This document shows, piece after piece, positions 27,712 to 37,654 of a DNA stretch of 64,000 nt (position 1 is the first letter of the stretch; each line of letters begins with the position of its first letter). The position numbers and the translations under genes were made by a program. The notes under the pieces were generated by a model. The model saw only the letters and a program-made list of their open reading frames with translations. It made no database searches and was not told where the DNA came from. The DNA lies in contig CAVVUF010000001.1 in assembly GCA_963751425.1 (NCBI GenBank), positions 1,922,001-1,986,000 of the forward strand. Reading direction: 5' to 3'. The stretch comes from CAVVUF01 sp963751425. GTDB taxonomy: Bacteria; Chloroflexota; Anaerolineae; Anaerolineales; UBA4823.

Positions 27712-30201
27712 CTAAACGGCTGGCACCGCTTCTGGCGGGGCTGTTTCACCTGCCACCTGGCGGAGATCGATATCCCCATCCTTGACCTCAACTTGGATCG
27801 TATCTCCGTCAGCAAACTTCCCGCTTAAGAGGGCGTCTGAGAGGGGATCTTCGACCTTTTGTTGGATGATCCGGCGCAGCGGGCGTGCTCCCATTTCAGG
27901 GTCATAGCCCAGCTCGGCCAGTAAATCTAATGCCGCCTGGTCTGCCAGGAGCGTAACCTGGTGATCTACCAATCGTTTGGTTACTTTATCGAGCTCTAAT
28001 TCAACAATCTCTTTGATATCATCTTTGCTAAGGGAGCGGAATACAATCACACCGTCCAGGCGGTTAATAAATTCAGGTCGAAACACCCGCTTCAACGACT
28101 CCATCAGCTTCTTACGCATATCATCATATGCCAACCGCTCTTCAACTTCCTCATCACGCTTAAGCGAGAACCCCAGGGAGGTTTGGCGTTTGATCATATC
28201 CGCGCCGACATTGGTGGTCATCACGATGATTGCATTGCGAAAATCCACTTTACGGCCACGCGCATCAGAGAGATGCCCCTCTTCCATGATCTGCAGCAGC
28301 ATATTATGGGCTTCAGGGTGTGCCTTTTCGACTTCGTCAAAAACGACAATCGAATAAGGCCGGCGGCGTAATGCTTCCGTGAGCTGCCCAGATTCTTCGT
28401 AACCCACGTAACCCGGAGGCGCCCCAACCAGCCGGCTCACAGTATGCCGTTCCATGAATTCAGACATATCCAGCTGGACCAAGGCTTCTTCACTGCCAAA
28501 CATGAAGCGCGCCAGCGCTTTGGTTAGCTCTGTTTTTCCTACGCCAGTTGGTCCCAAGAAAACGAATGAGCCTATCGGGCGGCGAGGATCTTTGAGTCCA
28601 GCCCGCGCCCGGCGCACAGCTTTCGATATCGCCTGCACAGCTTCTTCCTGACCGATGATCGCCTTCCTCAATTCAATTTCCATATCCAACAGGCGCTGAG
28701 ACTCTTCCTGGGCAATCTGCATGAGAGGCACCCCAGTCCACATCGAGACCACTTCAGCAATATCATTGGCAGTCACAACTGGGCTGTTCGAACGATCCCA
28801 AACCGTCTTCAAACGCTCAAGCTGGCGTTCCAGGTCATCGATCCGTTCCGCAAAATCTTGTGCGTCATCGTTGCGCCCATCCTCCACTGCCAGAGCCTGG
28901 TTTTGCTTCATCTCGCGCAGCTGGTTCGTCAGATCCTTCATGGTCTTGGCAGCCGGACTCTTGTACATCCGCACGCGCGAGGACAATTCGTCGATCAGAT
29001 CGATCGCTTTATCCGGTAAAAAGCGCTCGGTGACATAACGAGCAGATAGACGTACAGCCGCATCCAGCGCTTCGTCTGAGATGGTCAAGCGGTGGTGTTC
29101 CTCGTACGCCGACCTGATACCCTTGAGAATTTCGAGGGTTTCATCCACATTGGGTTCGTCAACCATGATCGGCTGGAACCGGCGTTCCAACGCCGCATCA
29201 CTCTCGATATGTTTGCGATATTCATCCAAAGTCGTCGCGCCGATGACTTGCAGTTCTCCGCGTGAGAGAGCAGGTTTCAAGATATTTGCAGCATCCACCG
29301 AGGATCCAGCTGCCCCAGCCCCCACGAGCATATGGACCTCATCGATAAACAGGATCGAACCCGAGGCTTTGAGCTCATCGATCACGCGCTTCAAGCGCTC
29401 CTCAAATTGACCGCGATACATCGTGCCAGCCACCAGCGAGCCAACATCGAGCTGCAGCAGGCGCTTGCCCTGCAGTGGACCAGGTACATCGCCTTCGATA
29501 ATGCGCTGCGCTAGACCCTCAACAATAGCCGTCTTTCCCACGCCCGGCTCCCCAATCAGGGCTGGGTTGTTCTTGGTACGGCGTGCCAGGATCTGAATGA
29601 CCCGCTCAATCTCCATTTGACGCCCAATCACAGGGTCGAGCTTCCCGTCTTCGGCCATGGTAGTCAAGTCTGTAGCCAGTTGATCCACCATGGGAGTCTT
29701 TGTCTTTTGTTGTTCAGTCTGCGGTGCCTTCTGTTCAGGGGCTGATGTTCTGCGTGAAGCACTAGATTCCTGCAAAACCCGCTTGGTTTGACGGCGGATC
29801 TGCTCTGGGGTTACACCCAATTTGCGCAGCACATCCAGAGCTACCCCCTCGCCATAACGCACTAGGCCCAACAAGAGGTGCTCAGTGCCAATATAATGAT
29901 GACCCATTTGGCGGGCCTCATCCACGGCTAATTCCAACACCTGTTCAGTACCGGGAGACAAATCCAGCTTAGTCGGTATTGTTTCCCCAGGTCCTACCAG
30001 CCGTTCAACAACTTCTTGCACCCGATTTGCATCTAATCCCAGTTCCCTTAATACACGCCCGGCAACCCCTCCCTCTTCCCGAATCAATCCCAAGAGAAGG
30101 TGTTCCGTGCCAATATAATTATGCCGCATACGCTCAGCTTCTTGATGAGCCAAACCAAGCACCCTTCGTGCTCTTTGTGTAAAACTTTCCATGCCAGACA
30201 A
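27712..30201 (-). CDS. clpC: ClpC-type AAA+ unfoldase
   Basis: About 829 residues. Two N-terminal Clp repeats (NYIGTEHLLLGLIREEGG and HYIGTEHLLLGLVR), AAA1 with Walker A GEPGVGKTAIVEGL, a UVR-containing middle domain, AAA2 with FLGPTGVGKTELTKALA, and a C-terminal D2-small domain (RPLRRIIQQKVEDPL). ClpC unfolds proteins for ClpP. Start: AGGAGGT on the minus strand is well spaced only for TTG 30201, giving SGMESFTQRA; ATG 30192 is possible but too far. No ctsR or mcsAB genes are adjacent, so control differs from Bacillus. Confidence 0.93.
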   Translation of the reverse strand: MSGMESFTQRARRVLGLAHQEAERMRHNYIGTEHLLLGLIREEGGVAGRVLRELGLDANRVQEVVERLVGPGETIPTKLDLSPGTEQVLELAVDEARQMGHHYIGTEHLLLGLVRYGEGVALDVLRKLGVTPEQIRRQTKRVLQESSASRRTSAPEQKAPQTEQQKTKTPMVDQLATDLTTMAEDGKLDPVIGRQMEIERVIQILARRTKNNPALIGEPGVGKTAIVEGLAQRIIEGDVPGPLQGKRLLQLDVGSLVAGTMYRGQFEERLKRVIDELKASGSILFIDEVHMLVGAGAAGSSVDAANILKPALSRGELQVIGATTLDEYRKHIESDAALERRFQPIMVDEPNVDETLEILKGIRSAYEEHHRLTISDEALDAAVRLSARYVTERFLPDKAIDLIDELSSRVRMYKSPAAKTMKDLTNQLREMKQNQALAVEDGRNDDAQDFAERIDDLERQLERLKTVWDRSNSPVVTANDIAEVVSMWTGVPLMQIAQEESQRLLDMEIELRKAIIGQEEAVQAISKAVRRARAGLKDPRRPIGSFVFLGPTGVGKTELTKALARFMFGSEEALVQLDMSEFMERHTVSRLVGAPPGYVGYEESGQLTEALRRRPYSIVVFDEVEKAHPEAHNMLLQIMEEGHLSDARGRKVDFRNAIIVMTTNVGADMIKRQTSLGFSLKRDEEVEERLAYDDMRKKLMESLKRVFRPEFINRLDGVIVFRSLSKDDIKEIVELELDKVTKRLVDHQVTLLADQAALDLLAELGYDPEMGARPLRRIIQQKVEDPLSDALLSGKFADGDTIQVEVKDGDIDLRQVAGETAPPEAVPAV

Positions 30202-30280
30202 GGCCGTACCTCCTAACCCCACCGCATTGATTGATTACGAGTGAGTTTATCTAATTCGATTCTACCAGAATTTCTACTAC

Positions 30281-30302
30281 CTGCCTCAATCCTGGCAGGT
30301 TA
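30281..30302. other. Hairpin upstream of clpC
   Basis: ACCTGCC / GGCAGGT inverted repeat with 8-base loop, about 80 bases before the clpC start. It could be a leader hairpin or an operator; the sequence alone does not decide. Confidence 0.35.
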
Positions 30303-30318
30303 GAGTTTTGTTAATAAA

Positions 30319-30342
30319 CAGCGCACCTAAACAGGTGCGCTG
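30319..30342 (-). terminator. Terminator of the S1-domain gene
   Basis: Perfect 10-bp stem CAGCGCACCT / AGGTGCGCTG with a 4-base loop, followed on the minus strand by a T-rich stretch (TGTTTATTAAC). Confidence 0.65.
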
Positions 30343-30370
30343 CACAACAAGCTTAGGGAATAGCTGTGGA

Positions 30371-31769
30371 CTAACCTGCCTGCTCTTCTCCCTCGGCTGG
30401 CTCAGGGGTCTCCGTGGATAATTGCGTCTCGCCCTCGGTTGGCTCTAAGGTCTCTGTAGGCAGATTCGTCTCATCCTCGGTTGGCTCCGGGGTCTCTGTA
30501 GGCAGAATTCGTCTCGTCCTCGGTTGGCTCCGGGGTCTCTGTAGAAAGGTGGGTCTCTCCCACTTCTCCAGAAAGCTCCATTTTCCAATCCAGGTCTGCA
30601 TAAGCCGGTGAATCAACCTTGCGCAGGCTTAAACCGATGCGTCTGCGTTCAGCATCGATCTTAATCACCCGCAGCGTGAGCACATCGCCTTCCTTAATAA
30701 CTTCCTTCGGATGGTTGATGCGTGACTCACTCAGCTCGGAGATATGGATTAAGCCTTCCATATCCTCACCCAACCTGGCAAAGGCTCCAAATTTTGTCAG
30801 GTGAGTAATCGTTCCCTCAACCAGCTGCCCTTCCTTGATATGGCCAACTTTTTGCGCCCATGGATCAGGCAGCATTTGCCGGATGGAGAGGCCAATCCGT
30901 TTGCGATCACGATCAACAGCGATCACCCTCACCTGCACTTCTTGTCCTACTTTGAGAACTTCGTTCGGGTGCCCAATCCGCTCCCAGCTGATCTCAGACA
31001 GGTGAACCAATCCATCCGCGCCATCAATGTTGACGAACGCGCCAAAATCTGCCAGGCTGGTCACCCGTCCCGTGCGAACCGCGCCTTCTTGCAATTCATC
31101 CAACAGCCGATCCTTGATCGTCTCCCGGGTCTCCTGTAGGGCTGAACGCTCTGAAAGGATTAATCGGTGGCGCTGTCGATCCACTTCAATAACTCTGACT
31201 GAGATCGGGTCTCCGATCATGGATGCCCAGCGTGCTTCGGGGGATTCATTCCCAGGTTCCGGGCGGCGCAAAACACTGATTTGAGAAGCAGGCACAAAAC
31301 CCCGTAAATTCCCGACCGGGACAATTAAGCCACCTTTGTTGTAACCCACCACTTTACTCTGGGTCACATCACCCGAAATTAACTGGGCTTCGACGGTCTG
31401 CCAATCAGTTTCCTCGCGGGCACGCACATAGGACAAGACAAGATTCCCATTTTGATCTTCAGGATTCAAGATAAAAACGGGGATTTCCTGTCCCACTTTT
31501 AATGATTGGAATTCTTCCGGAGGGATTTGATCTTTTTCACGCCCGGAGATCACCCCCTCTGACTTGGTTCCAACACTGACCAGAATTTCATTATCAGATA
31601 TGCTGGCAATTACCCCTGAACGGATTTCACCTTGCTTAGGGAAGTCCAGAACCAAGCCTTCCTGTTCCAAAAGTGTTTCCATCGGCACAGCATTTTCAGA
31701 TCCTTGTCCTTCAGGTTTGTTGTTCTCGGGCGTCGCCTCCTGCCCAACCAGGGCATTACTCTGATCCAT
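30371..31769 (-). CDS. rpsA: S1-domain RNA-binding protein (ribosomal protein S1-like), one frameshift in tail
   Basis: ATG 31769; the frame extends upstream without a better start. Four S1 domains follow each other: GVIASISDNEILVSVG, SKVVGYNKGGLIVPVG, GRVTSLADFGAFVNIDGADG and GTITHLTKFGAFARLGEDMEG, the last two being the best conserved. S1-like proteins bind mRNA and help translation initiation. The C-terminal tail is an acidic 14-residue repeat (TETPEPTEDETNLP type). One extra A at about 30505 throws the last repeats out of frame; compared with the neighbouring unit the extra base is obvious, and the restored protein stops at 30371. Confidence 0.88.
30391..30560. repeat. 42-bp tandem repeat encoding acidic Pro/Thr/Glu tail
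   Basis: CCTCGGTTGGCTC-type units start at 30391, 30433, 30475 and 30518, that is spacings of 42, 42 and 43. The 43 comes from one extra A (GCAGAATTC versus GCAGATTC). Each unit codes for 14 residues of the S1 protein tail. Confidence 0.85.
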
Positions 31770-31805
31770 ATAGTTACGCACTCCAAATTTTAAGATTAGA
31801 GACAC

Positions 31806-31811
31806 ATTATA
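31806..31811 (-). promoter_or_regulatory. Candidate -10 box of the S1-domain gene
   Basis: TATAAT on the minus strand preceded by TG, about 37 bases before the ATG. The -35 is weak. Confidence 0.45.
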
Positions 31812-31914
31812 CACGATTTTCTTATGGAATCAGGTTGGCTATCTGGCTTTCTTGAATAAATGGATCCGTTCCATTTATTCCTAAAGAATCATTTGGGTCC
31901 TTTTTTCTTCTCAA

Positions 31915-32095
31915 CTAGCTGTGATTCCTTGAAACCAAACGCTCCGAAATTAGCTTTATACGCTCATCCCCCCCCCCGGCTTTCTGAAAGGCAGTCACCA
32001 CGTTAGGGTCAAACAAACTACCTGAGCCTTGTACAATCACATCATAGGCTTGCAGTAAAGATAAAGCCTGGTGGGTGAGCAAATTCCACCCGAGT
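31915..32095 (-). pseudogene. Remnant resembling the end of an HD-GYP/HD-domain regulator
   Basis: An open stretch on the minus strand with no start codon, reading LLQAYDVIVQGSGSLFDP then NVVTAFQKAG, and ending at TAG 31915-31917. SGxxFDPxVVxAF is the usual end of HD-GYP phosphodiesterase domains. It carries a C10 run (31968-31977). It begins directly at the stop of the P1 peptidase gene, so it is a fragment. The assignment is tentative. Confidence 0.4.
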
Positions 32096-33106
32096 TCACC
32101 TTACAAAGGCCGTCATCTGGCTGGCAGAAGGAAGTCCCCCGGCAGGTTGAGCTGCTCTAACCGCTCGAACAATCGCCTGAGCCACCACCTCAGCCGCAAA
32201 GGCGCCTACAATATTGACATCTGCTTTGTGCGCACCTGTCGCCAGCATAAAAAGTGTATCGCCATCTTGCATGGTATGCGCGGGACGAATTGCCCGCGCC
32301 AAGCCATCCTGCGCCATTTGAGCAGCTTTATTCGCAGCCTCTTTGCTCAAACGGGCATTGGTAGCCACCACGCCAATAACGGTATGCCCCCTGGAAGCAA
32401 AGCCCAGCACACTTCGCCCAACCAGGGTCTGCATGACCGATAAGGTATTAGCGAAGGTGCCTTCGGCGCCGATGTGCACAGGCCCCACTTGCGCGGATCG
32501 CGCCCCTGCAATGATCTCACCCGTCTCTGGGTCCACCACATCTCCCAAGGCATTTACAGCCACGAGCGCTCCAACCACAATACCCGCCCCAATCTCCACG
32601 CTGGCGCTGCCAATACCTGATTTCATCGCCTGGGTTGGGCCAAGGATCTTCCCAACTGTCGCTCCGGTCCCTGCCCCCCAGTTGCCTTCTGCAACAGGTT
32701 CCCGGCTTGCATTCAGGCAAGCCTGGTATCCCATTTCGGCATCTGGGCGCACATCTGGTTTACCAATGGTCAGGTCAAATAAAATCGCTGCTGGTACAAT
32801 CGGCACACGCGCCACACCGGTGTCAAAGCCAATCTTCCGCTCCTCCAGGTAACGCATCACTCCGGAGGCCGCATCCAGACCAAACGCCGACCCACCGGCC
32901 AGTACCACCGCATGCACTTTTTCCACCAGGTGTTCAGGGCGCAGCAAATCGGTTTCGCGTGTTCCTGGGGCACCCCCCCGCTGATCCACCCCGCCGACCG
33001 CACCTTTCTCACACAAAACCACAGTGCATCCGGTCAGTGCCTCCAGGTCCTGAGCTTGCCCCACCCGGATACCCGGAACATCGGTAATCGAATTCTTAAG
33101 TTTCAT
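32096..33106 (-). CDS. P1 family (DmpA-like) aminopeptidase
   Basis: 336 residues from ATG 33106 (GAGGTG upstream); longer frames run antisense through the tRNA gene and are spurious. Typical P1/S58 features: start ITDVPGIRVGQAQD, GCTVVLCEKGAVGGVD, RGGAPGTRETDLL, AVVLAGGSAFGLDAA, GNWGAGTGATVGK near the autoprocessing region, and RGHTVIGVVATNARL. The family includes L-aminopeptidase D-ala-esterase and beta-peptidyl aminopeptidases, which process themselves into two chains. Substrate unknown. It is transcribed away from tRNA-Lys. Confidence 0.9.
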   Translation of the reverse strand: MKLKNSITDVPGIRVGQAQDLEALTGCTVVLCEKGAVGGVDQRGGAPGTRETDLLRPEHLVEKVHAVVLAGGSAFGLDAASGVMRYLEERKIGFDTGVARVPIVPAAILFDLTIGKPDVRPDAEMGYQACLNASREPVAEGNWGAGTGATVGKILGPTQAMKSGIGSASVEIGAGIVVGALVAVNALGDVVDPETGEIIAGARSAQVGPVHIGAEGTFANTLSVMQTLVGRSVLGFASRGHTVIGVVATNARLSKEAANKAAQMAQDGLARAIRPAHTMQDGDTLFMLATGAHKADVNIVGAFAAEVVAQAIVRAVRAAQPAGGLPSASQMTAFVR

Positions 33107-33183
33107 CTTCACCTCGCTGCCAAAGTGTATATCAAATGATCCGAAAATGCAATTAAAATCCCGCACCGCCCATTGTACCGCCG

Positions 33184-33211
33184 TTGACATCTTCCTTCTT
33201 TGCGGTATAAT
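33184..33211 (+). promoter_or_regulatory. Consensus promoter of tRNA-Lys
   Basis: TTGACA 33184-33189, 16-base spacer, TATAAT 33206-33211, both perfect. The start near 33218 is about 11 bases before the tRNA. Confidence 0.88.
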
Positions 33212-33228
33212 TTTCGTCGCTGTCCAGA

Positions 33229-33302
33229 GGCCCCGTAGCTCAATTTGGCAGAGCAGTTGACTCTTAATCAATTGGTTACAGGTTCGAGTCCTGTCGGGGT
33301 CA
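33229..33302 (+). tRNA. tRNA-Lys (anticodon CTT)
   Basis: Cloverleaf: acceptor GGCCCCG / CGGGGTC with one G-U pair, D arm GCTC...GAGC, anticodon arm GTTGA-CTCTTAA-TCAAT, variable TGGTT, T arm ACAGG-TTCGAGT-CCTGT, discriminator A. Loop position 34-36 is CTT, reading AAG. The 3' CCA is not encoded. Confidence 0.95.
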
Positions 33303-33347
33303 CCTAAACAGATCCGTCCCGAATCGCACACCTTCACCGATGAGTAG

Positions 33348-33512
33348 GGAGATTATCCTCCAGGCTTACACTTGGAGATCCTCGAAGATCCCGGTGGAGA
33401 CCTGACCATCGACCAGGTCTCCACGCCAGCATCCGACTCACAGTTTATCTCCAGCCAGCCTGAAGTGCCGAATATCGGGGGTGTAAGAAAACCAGCCCGG
33501 CAAGAAGATTAG
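33348..33512 (+). pseudogene. Remnant of a 7TMR-DISM extracellular sensor domain
   Basis: Open stretch just after tRNA-Lys with no start and an early stop, reading PPGLHLEILEDPGGDLTI then DQVSTPASDSQF and PNIGG. This matches the start of 7TMR-DISM extracellular domains (EDPxGxLTxxxV ... FxPS ... PNxG), normally followed by seven membrane helices and a kinase or cyclase, all absent. It looks like the front of a lost receptor gene. Confidence 0.5.
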
Positions 33513-33579
33513 CCTTCCCTGCAGGCTATTCATAATTGCTAAGGATTATTTAAGGTAAAATATACTCAATTCATCAAGT

Positions 33580-36352
33580 ATGTCCAATCAGGAACAAATT
33601 CTTCTGCAAACCAAGCTGCATCAGCCATCGATCCCTAGGGGCTTGATCGATCGCCCGCGGTTGTTCGAGCAGCTCAATGGTGTCATTGACCACCCACTTA
33701 CCTTGATCTGTGCACCGGCTGGGTATGGCAAAACCACCCTGGTATGCACCTGGCTTAATCAAGCTGCTGCTGGACGGAGTGAGCAGGGTTCTCCCTTACC
33801 TTCTGCCTGGCTTACGGTGGATGAAGCAGAAAGCGACCTCAGCCTCTTCTTGCGCTATATGATCGCCGCAATCCGTACGATTTTTCCGGAGGCATGTGAA
33901 AAGACCCAGAGCTTGCTTCAAACAAGGCAGCAACTCCCACAAGCTGTCTTATATGTCACGTTTTTTAATGATCTCGAAAATCTTCCCAGAGAAGCTATTC
34001 TAGTAGTGGACGACTACCAGTTCATCCGCGGGAAAGAGGTGCATGATCTACTCGGTGAACTGGTCCGCCATTGTCCAAAACCACTGCATTTGGTGCTGAT
34101 CTCGCGCATTGATCCGCCACTTCCACTAACCAGTCTCCGCGCGAAGAGGCAGATCCTTGAAATACGCACCCAAGACCTGCGCTTTTCCTCTCAGGAGACG
34201 ACTACCTACCTGGATCAGGCGCAGTTTATACATTTAAACAAGCTCACCTTGGACCTTGTGAATGAGCGCTTCGAAGGCTGGCCAGCCGGCTTGCACCTGG
34301 CGGCTCTTTCTTTGCGTTCCGCAGACAGCCAAGAATCCGTTCACCTGGCTTTATCCAGCGCGGATGCCAATGTAACTGGATACCTGGTAGATGAGGTTCT
34401 GACCCACCTATTTCCGGCGATCCACTCATTCTTGCTGCGGACCTCGATCTTGGATCGCTTTTGCGCTTCACTGTGTGAAGCAGTCATTGGAGAAATCGAA
34501 ACCACATGGAATGCGCGCGCCTGCCTGAATTGGATTGAACACTCCGAGCTGTTCCTTACACCCCTTGACAGCCGCCGGGAATGGTACCGTTACCACCACT
34601 TATTCCAAGAATTGCTGCAGCAGAGATTATCCACCGAGATTACGCCTGCCGAAGTGAGCAGCCTGCATCGTCTGGCTTCAGCCTGGTTTGAAGAACACGG
34701 ACTGCTGGATGAAGCCTTACATCACGCCCTGGCTGCTGGAGATTTTGCCCAGGCCGTACACCAGATGAGTGCCGGCTTGCGGGAGGTGATCAACCGTGAG
34801 GACCGGCTGACCCTGGAGCGCTGGCTGCGCATGTTACCGGAAGAGATGATCCAACGACAGCCCGAGCTGTTGATGATCAGGGCCTGGGCACTCCAGTTTT
34901 CATGGAGATTAGACCTGCAAGCACAGGTGCTCAAGCAGATAGAAGACCTGTTGGATGCAGATGCAGGCGCAGCGTTGCTGGCGGATGACCTTCAGCTCCT
35001 GCGCGCGCAGATCTTCCTGCTAAAAGCTCAGCAGGCATATTTAGGCAACCAGCCGATACTGGCGATCGATTTTTGCAGGCAGGCATTGGCGCTCCTGCCC
35101 TTATCGTGGACATTCGGGCGCGGCGCAGCGATGCTTTTCCTGGGCTTTTCCATGCAAGCCAGCGGCCAGGCCCAGGCTGCTGAACGGCTGCTGCTCCATG
35201 AATATGAGACTTACGGCGATAAGACCGATACTTATGCCCTGTTAGTCTTAGAATCTCTGTGTTTCATCTACCTGAATACCGGCCAGCTTGAGCAGACCAG
35301 GCAGATTGCGCAGGTGCTGGTCCAAGGAGCGACCCACAGAGGGCTGGCATTCATGAGGAACTTGGGGAACTGGTATCTCGGCTTGGTGTGTTATCAAATC
35401 AATGATCTGGAGGCTGCCGCGCAATACTTTACCCAAATCGTTGAAAACCGATATACAGTTCAGGTAACTACCTATCGTGATGCGGTTGCAGGCCTGGCGC
35501 TGATCTAATCAAATCCAAGGGCAGAGCTCTGAAGCCTGGCAGATGGTGGAGTCTGTCAGCCAGTATGACCTGGAGCAAATGGGCAGCGAAGAACCCCGGA
35601 CGCGCTCCATGCGTGCCAGGCTGCTGCTCATGCAAGGAGACTTAGAAAGAGCCGGCCGGTGGGTTGACACATTAACCGATCCGCCTCCGAACCAGCCTCT
35701 GATGTGGCTGGAAGAACCGCAGGTGACCCGAGTGCGCATCCTGGTGGCCAGAGGCAAAGATGCTGACCTGCGCTTGGCAGCGGAAATTTTGGATACCCTG
35801 GAAGAGATTGCGGATCGAACCTTTAACACGCGTTATAAGATCGAGATCCTGACACTACGCGCCCTGGTGTTAGATGCCGCGGCACAGCGTGCCGACGGGG
35901 AAACCAGCCAGGCCAACACTGTACTGGAACAGGCGGTAGATCTCGGAAAACCAGGTGGTTTCATCCGGGTTTTCGTCGACCTGGGCAAACCCATGCAAGC
36001 CATGCTGCAACAGCTTGTCAAGCGAGGCTACGCTGTGGAGACCATCAACCGCATTCTTGTGGCATTTCCAGAGGATGGTAGAAGTCAGATTGGCAGCGAA
36101 ATGCCGGGCATACCAGCCGGGCGACCATCCCCTGAAATTTCGACCTTGGTCGAGCCTCTGACCCGCAGGGAGCTTGAGGTCCTAACCTTATTACGAGGGC
36201 CAGCAAGCATCAAGGAAATTGCCCAAAAACTCAATATCTCACATGCGACAGCTAAAGACCATACGATTAAAATCTACAGTAAGCTGGGCGTCAACCGGCG
36301 TTGGGATGCCGTGGCCAGAGCAGAAGAATTGAATATTCTTCCCCCACGCTAA
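33580..36352 (+). CDS. MalT-like LuxR-family transcriptional regulator, one frameshift
   Basis: About 923 residues. N-terminal STAND ATPase: KLHQPSIPRGLIDRPRLFEQL, Walker A CAPAGYGKTTL, Walker B region AILVVDDYQFI, then a helical TPR-like sensor region. The frame stops at 35508 (ATC TAA), but removing the T at 35506 continues into QGQSSEAWQMVESV as expected for this family. The C-terminal LuxR helix-turn-helix is complete: LTRRELEVLTLLRGPASIKEIA and HATAKDHTIKIYSKLGVNRR. Such proteins bind an inducer, oligomerise with ATP and activate nearby genes; the small-protein run starting at 36467 is a plausible target. A TATACT at 33561-33566 may be its -10; no ribosome site is seen. Confidence 0.87.
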
Positions 36353-36406
36353 GCTCCTTTCACTTTTGTAAACCCGACCGATATAAATATTAATCCCTCC
36401 TTAATC

Positions 36407-36438
36407 CCACCTTTAACCCTCCTTTAGGTGGTTTTTTT
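36407..36438 (+). terminator. Terminator after the LuxR regulator
   Basis: CCACCT / AGGTGG 6-bp stem with 13-base loop followed by seven T. Confidence 0.6.
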
Positions 36439-36466
36439 ACGCGGAAAAACAATCTATCATCTAATC

Positions 36467-36748
36467 ATGGTGAACATACTACATGGAATTATCCCTTTCG
36501 ATCGCCCAGCAACTTACCAAATTAAGGTCCAAGGAAGGATCGATCCGAAATGGTCTGATCGTATGACTGGCATGCAGATGCGCATTGCTCCAGAGCAGAC
36601 CACCCCTCCGATTACAACATTGGATGGCGAGGTAAGTGACCAGGCTGCCCTGCTCGGAGTGCTGAATTCGCTTTATGAGCTGCATTTACCCATTATTTCA
36701 GTGGCTGTAGTGCCTCATCTGGAAGGAAAGGAGAAGCAGGAACCGTAA
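36467..36748 (+). CDS. Small conserved protein
   Basis: 93 residues from ATG 36467; an alternative start at 36428 lies in the terminator T-run. The body (ATYQIKVQGRIDPKWSDRM, TTLDGEVSDQAALLGVLN, YELHLPIISVAVV) resembles a short protein type I have often seen in Chloroflexota and other phyla next to regulators, with an unassigned function. Soluble, no signal peptide. It begins the long plus-strand accessory run. Confidence 0.65.
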   Translation: MVNILHGIIPFDRPATYQIKVQGRIDPKWSDRMTGMQMRIAPEQTTPPITTLDGEVSDQAALLGVLNSLYELHLPIISVAVVPHLEGKEKQEP

Positions 36749-36821
36749 ATAATTTCTTCGAAAAAAATATGTCTTAAAACCGAAAAGACATTCATTTAGA
36801 ATTCAATCAAAGGAGAAAAAT

Positions 36822-37136
36822 ATGGCTTGTTTATTTGTGCTTTTTGCAGGAATGTTCCCACGTTTAGCAGATATTTTCATCTGGATCGCTCGCCCGACCC
36901 AGTTCATGAACGCCTTCAATGATAAGATTATCTGGCCGATCCTGGGGATCATCTTCCTGCCCTTCACAACACTGATGTATGTAATCCTCGCCTGGGGAGT
37001 TGGAAGTATAAATGGCTGGGACTGGTTCTGGTTGATCCTGGCAGTTTTCCTTGATATTTCACACTATGCCCATACAGCCTATAACAACCGCAGTGCCATC
37101 GCCGCTTACACCGGTCCCCGGCAGCCAGCTGTGTGA
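36822..37136 (+). CDS. Three-helix membrane protein, triad copy 1
   Basis: 104 residues, AAGGAG upstream. Starts MACLFVLFAGMFPRLADIF and has about three hydrophobic helices (LFAGMFPRLADIFIWIA; WPILGIIFLPFTTLMYVILAW; WFWLILAVFLDISHYA). No known enzymatic motif. A close paralogue lies at 42812. In both places the gene is followed by DUF6325 and SHOCT genes, so the three probably work together at the membrane. Confidence 0.78.
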   Translation: MACLFVLFAGMFPRLADIFIWIARPTQFMNAFNDKIIWPILGIIFLPFTTLMYVILAWGVGSINGWDWFWLILAVFLDISHYAHTAYNNRSAIAAYTGPRQPAV

Positions 37137-37181
37137 ACACAGTTTAGCCCAGATTACCAATTATAAGAAAGGAGAATTCAA

Positions 37182-37622
37182 ATGACATACGGTCCAATCG
37201 ATTTTCTAGCTCTTGAATTCAAAACCGACCAGCTCAAAGGCGAGATCATACCGGAGCTGCTCGAGCTGGTCAAAAACAAGGTCGTGCGGGTGATCGATCT
37301 TGTGATGATCCAGAAGTATGCAGATGGGCATTTCGAAGCGGTAGAAATGCAGCAGCTAGCCCCTGAAACCCTGGCGCTCTTCGATCCACTGGGTGTCGAA
37401 ATCAGCGGCATGATTCAAGTCGAAGATATCGCCAATGTAGCTGAGACAATGGAGAAGGGCACCAACGCCGCAATCTTGCTGTTCGAAAACCTGTGGGCGA
37501 TCAAGTTCAAGGATGCTGTGCTCAGGGCGAATGGGCGGCTGCTGGCGCAGGACCGCATCCCCTTCGAGGTCGTGAATGAAGCGCTGGAGACTTTTGCCCA
37601 GGCCGAATCATCCCAGGCTTGA
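37182..37622 (+). CDS. DUF6325-like protein, copy A
   Basis: 146 residues after AAAGGAG. MTYGPIDFLALEF and a helical centre (IIPELLELVKNKVVRVIDLV, VEDIANVAETMEKG, AAILLFENLWAIKFKD) match what I know as the DUF6325 / DUF1269-like group. Function unknown; proteins of this kind often accompany SHOCT proteins. Acidic and soluble. Copies: truncated B at 38173-38549 and divergent C at 43311. Confidence 0.75.
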   Translation: MTYGPIDFLALEFKTDQLKGEIIPELLELVKNKVVRVIDLVMIQKYADGHFEAVEMQQLAPETLALFDPLGVEISGMIQVEDIANVAETMEKGTNAAILLFENLWAIKFKDAVLRANGRLLAQDRIPFEVVNEALETFAQAESSQA

Positions 37623-37654
37623 AACCTTAACCGAAAACAAACCAGGAGGTATAT

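Noticed and set aside
30281..30342. CRISPR-like or repeat array near clpC
   Set aside because: Only two unrelated hairpins; no repeated unit with spacers. The only tandem repeat nearby is coding (42 bp in the S1 tail).
31968..31977. C10 run as a phase-variation switch
   Set aside because: It lies in a startless gene remnant, so slippage would not switch a functional product.
33107..33337. N-terminal extension of the P1 peptidase across the tRNA
   Set aside because: The extension is the antisense translation of tRNA-Lys; ATG 33106 has a ribosome site and the family start.
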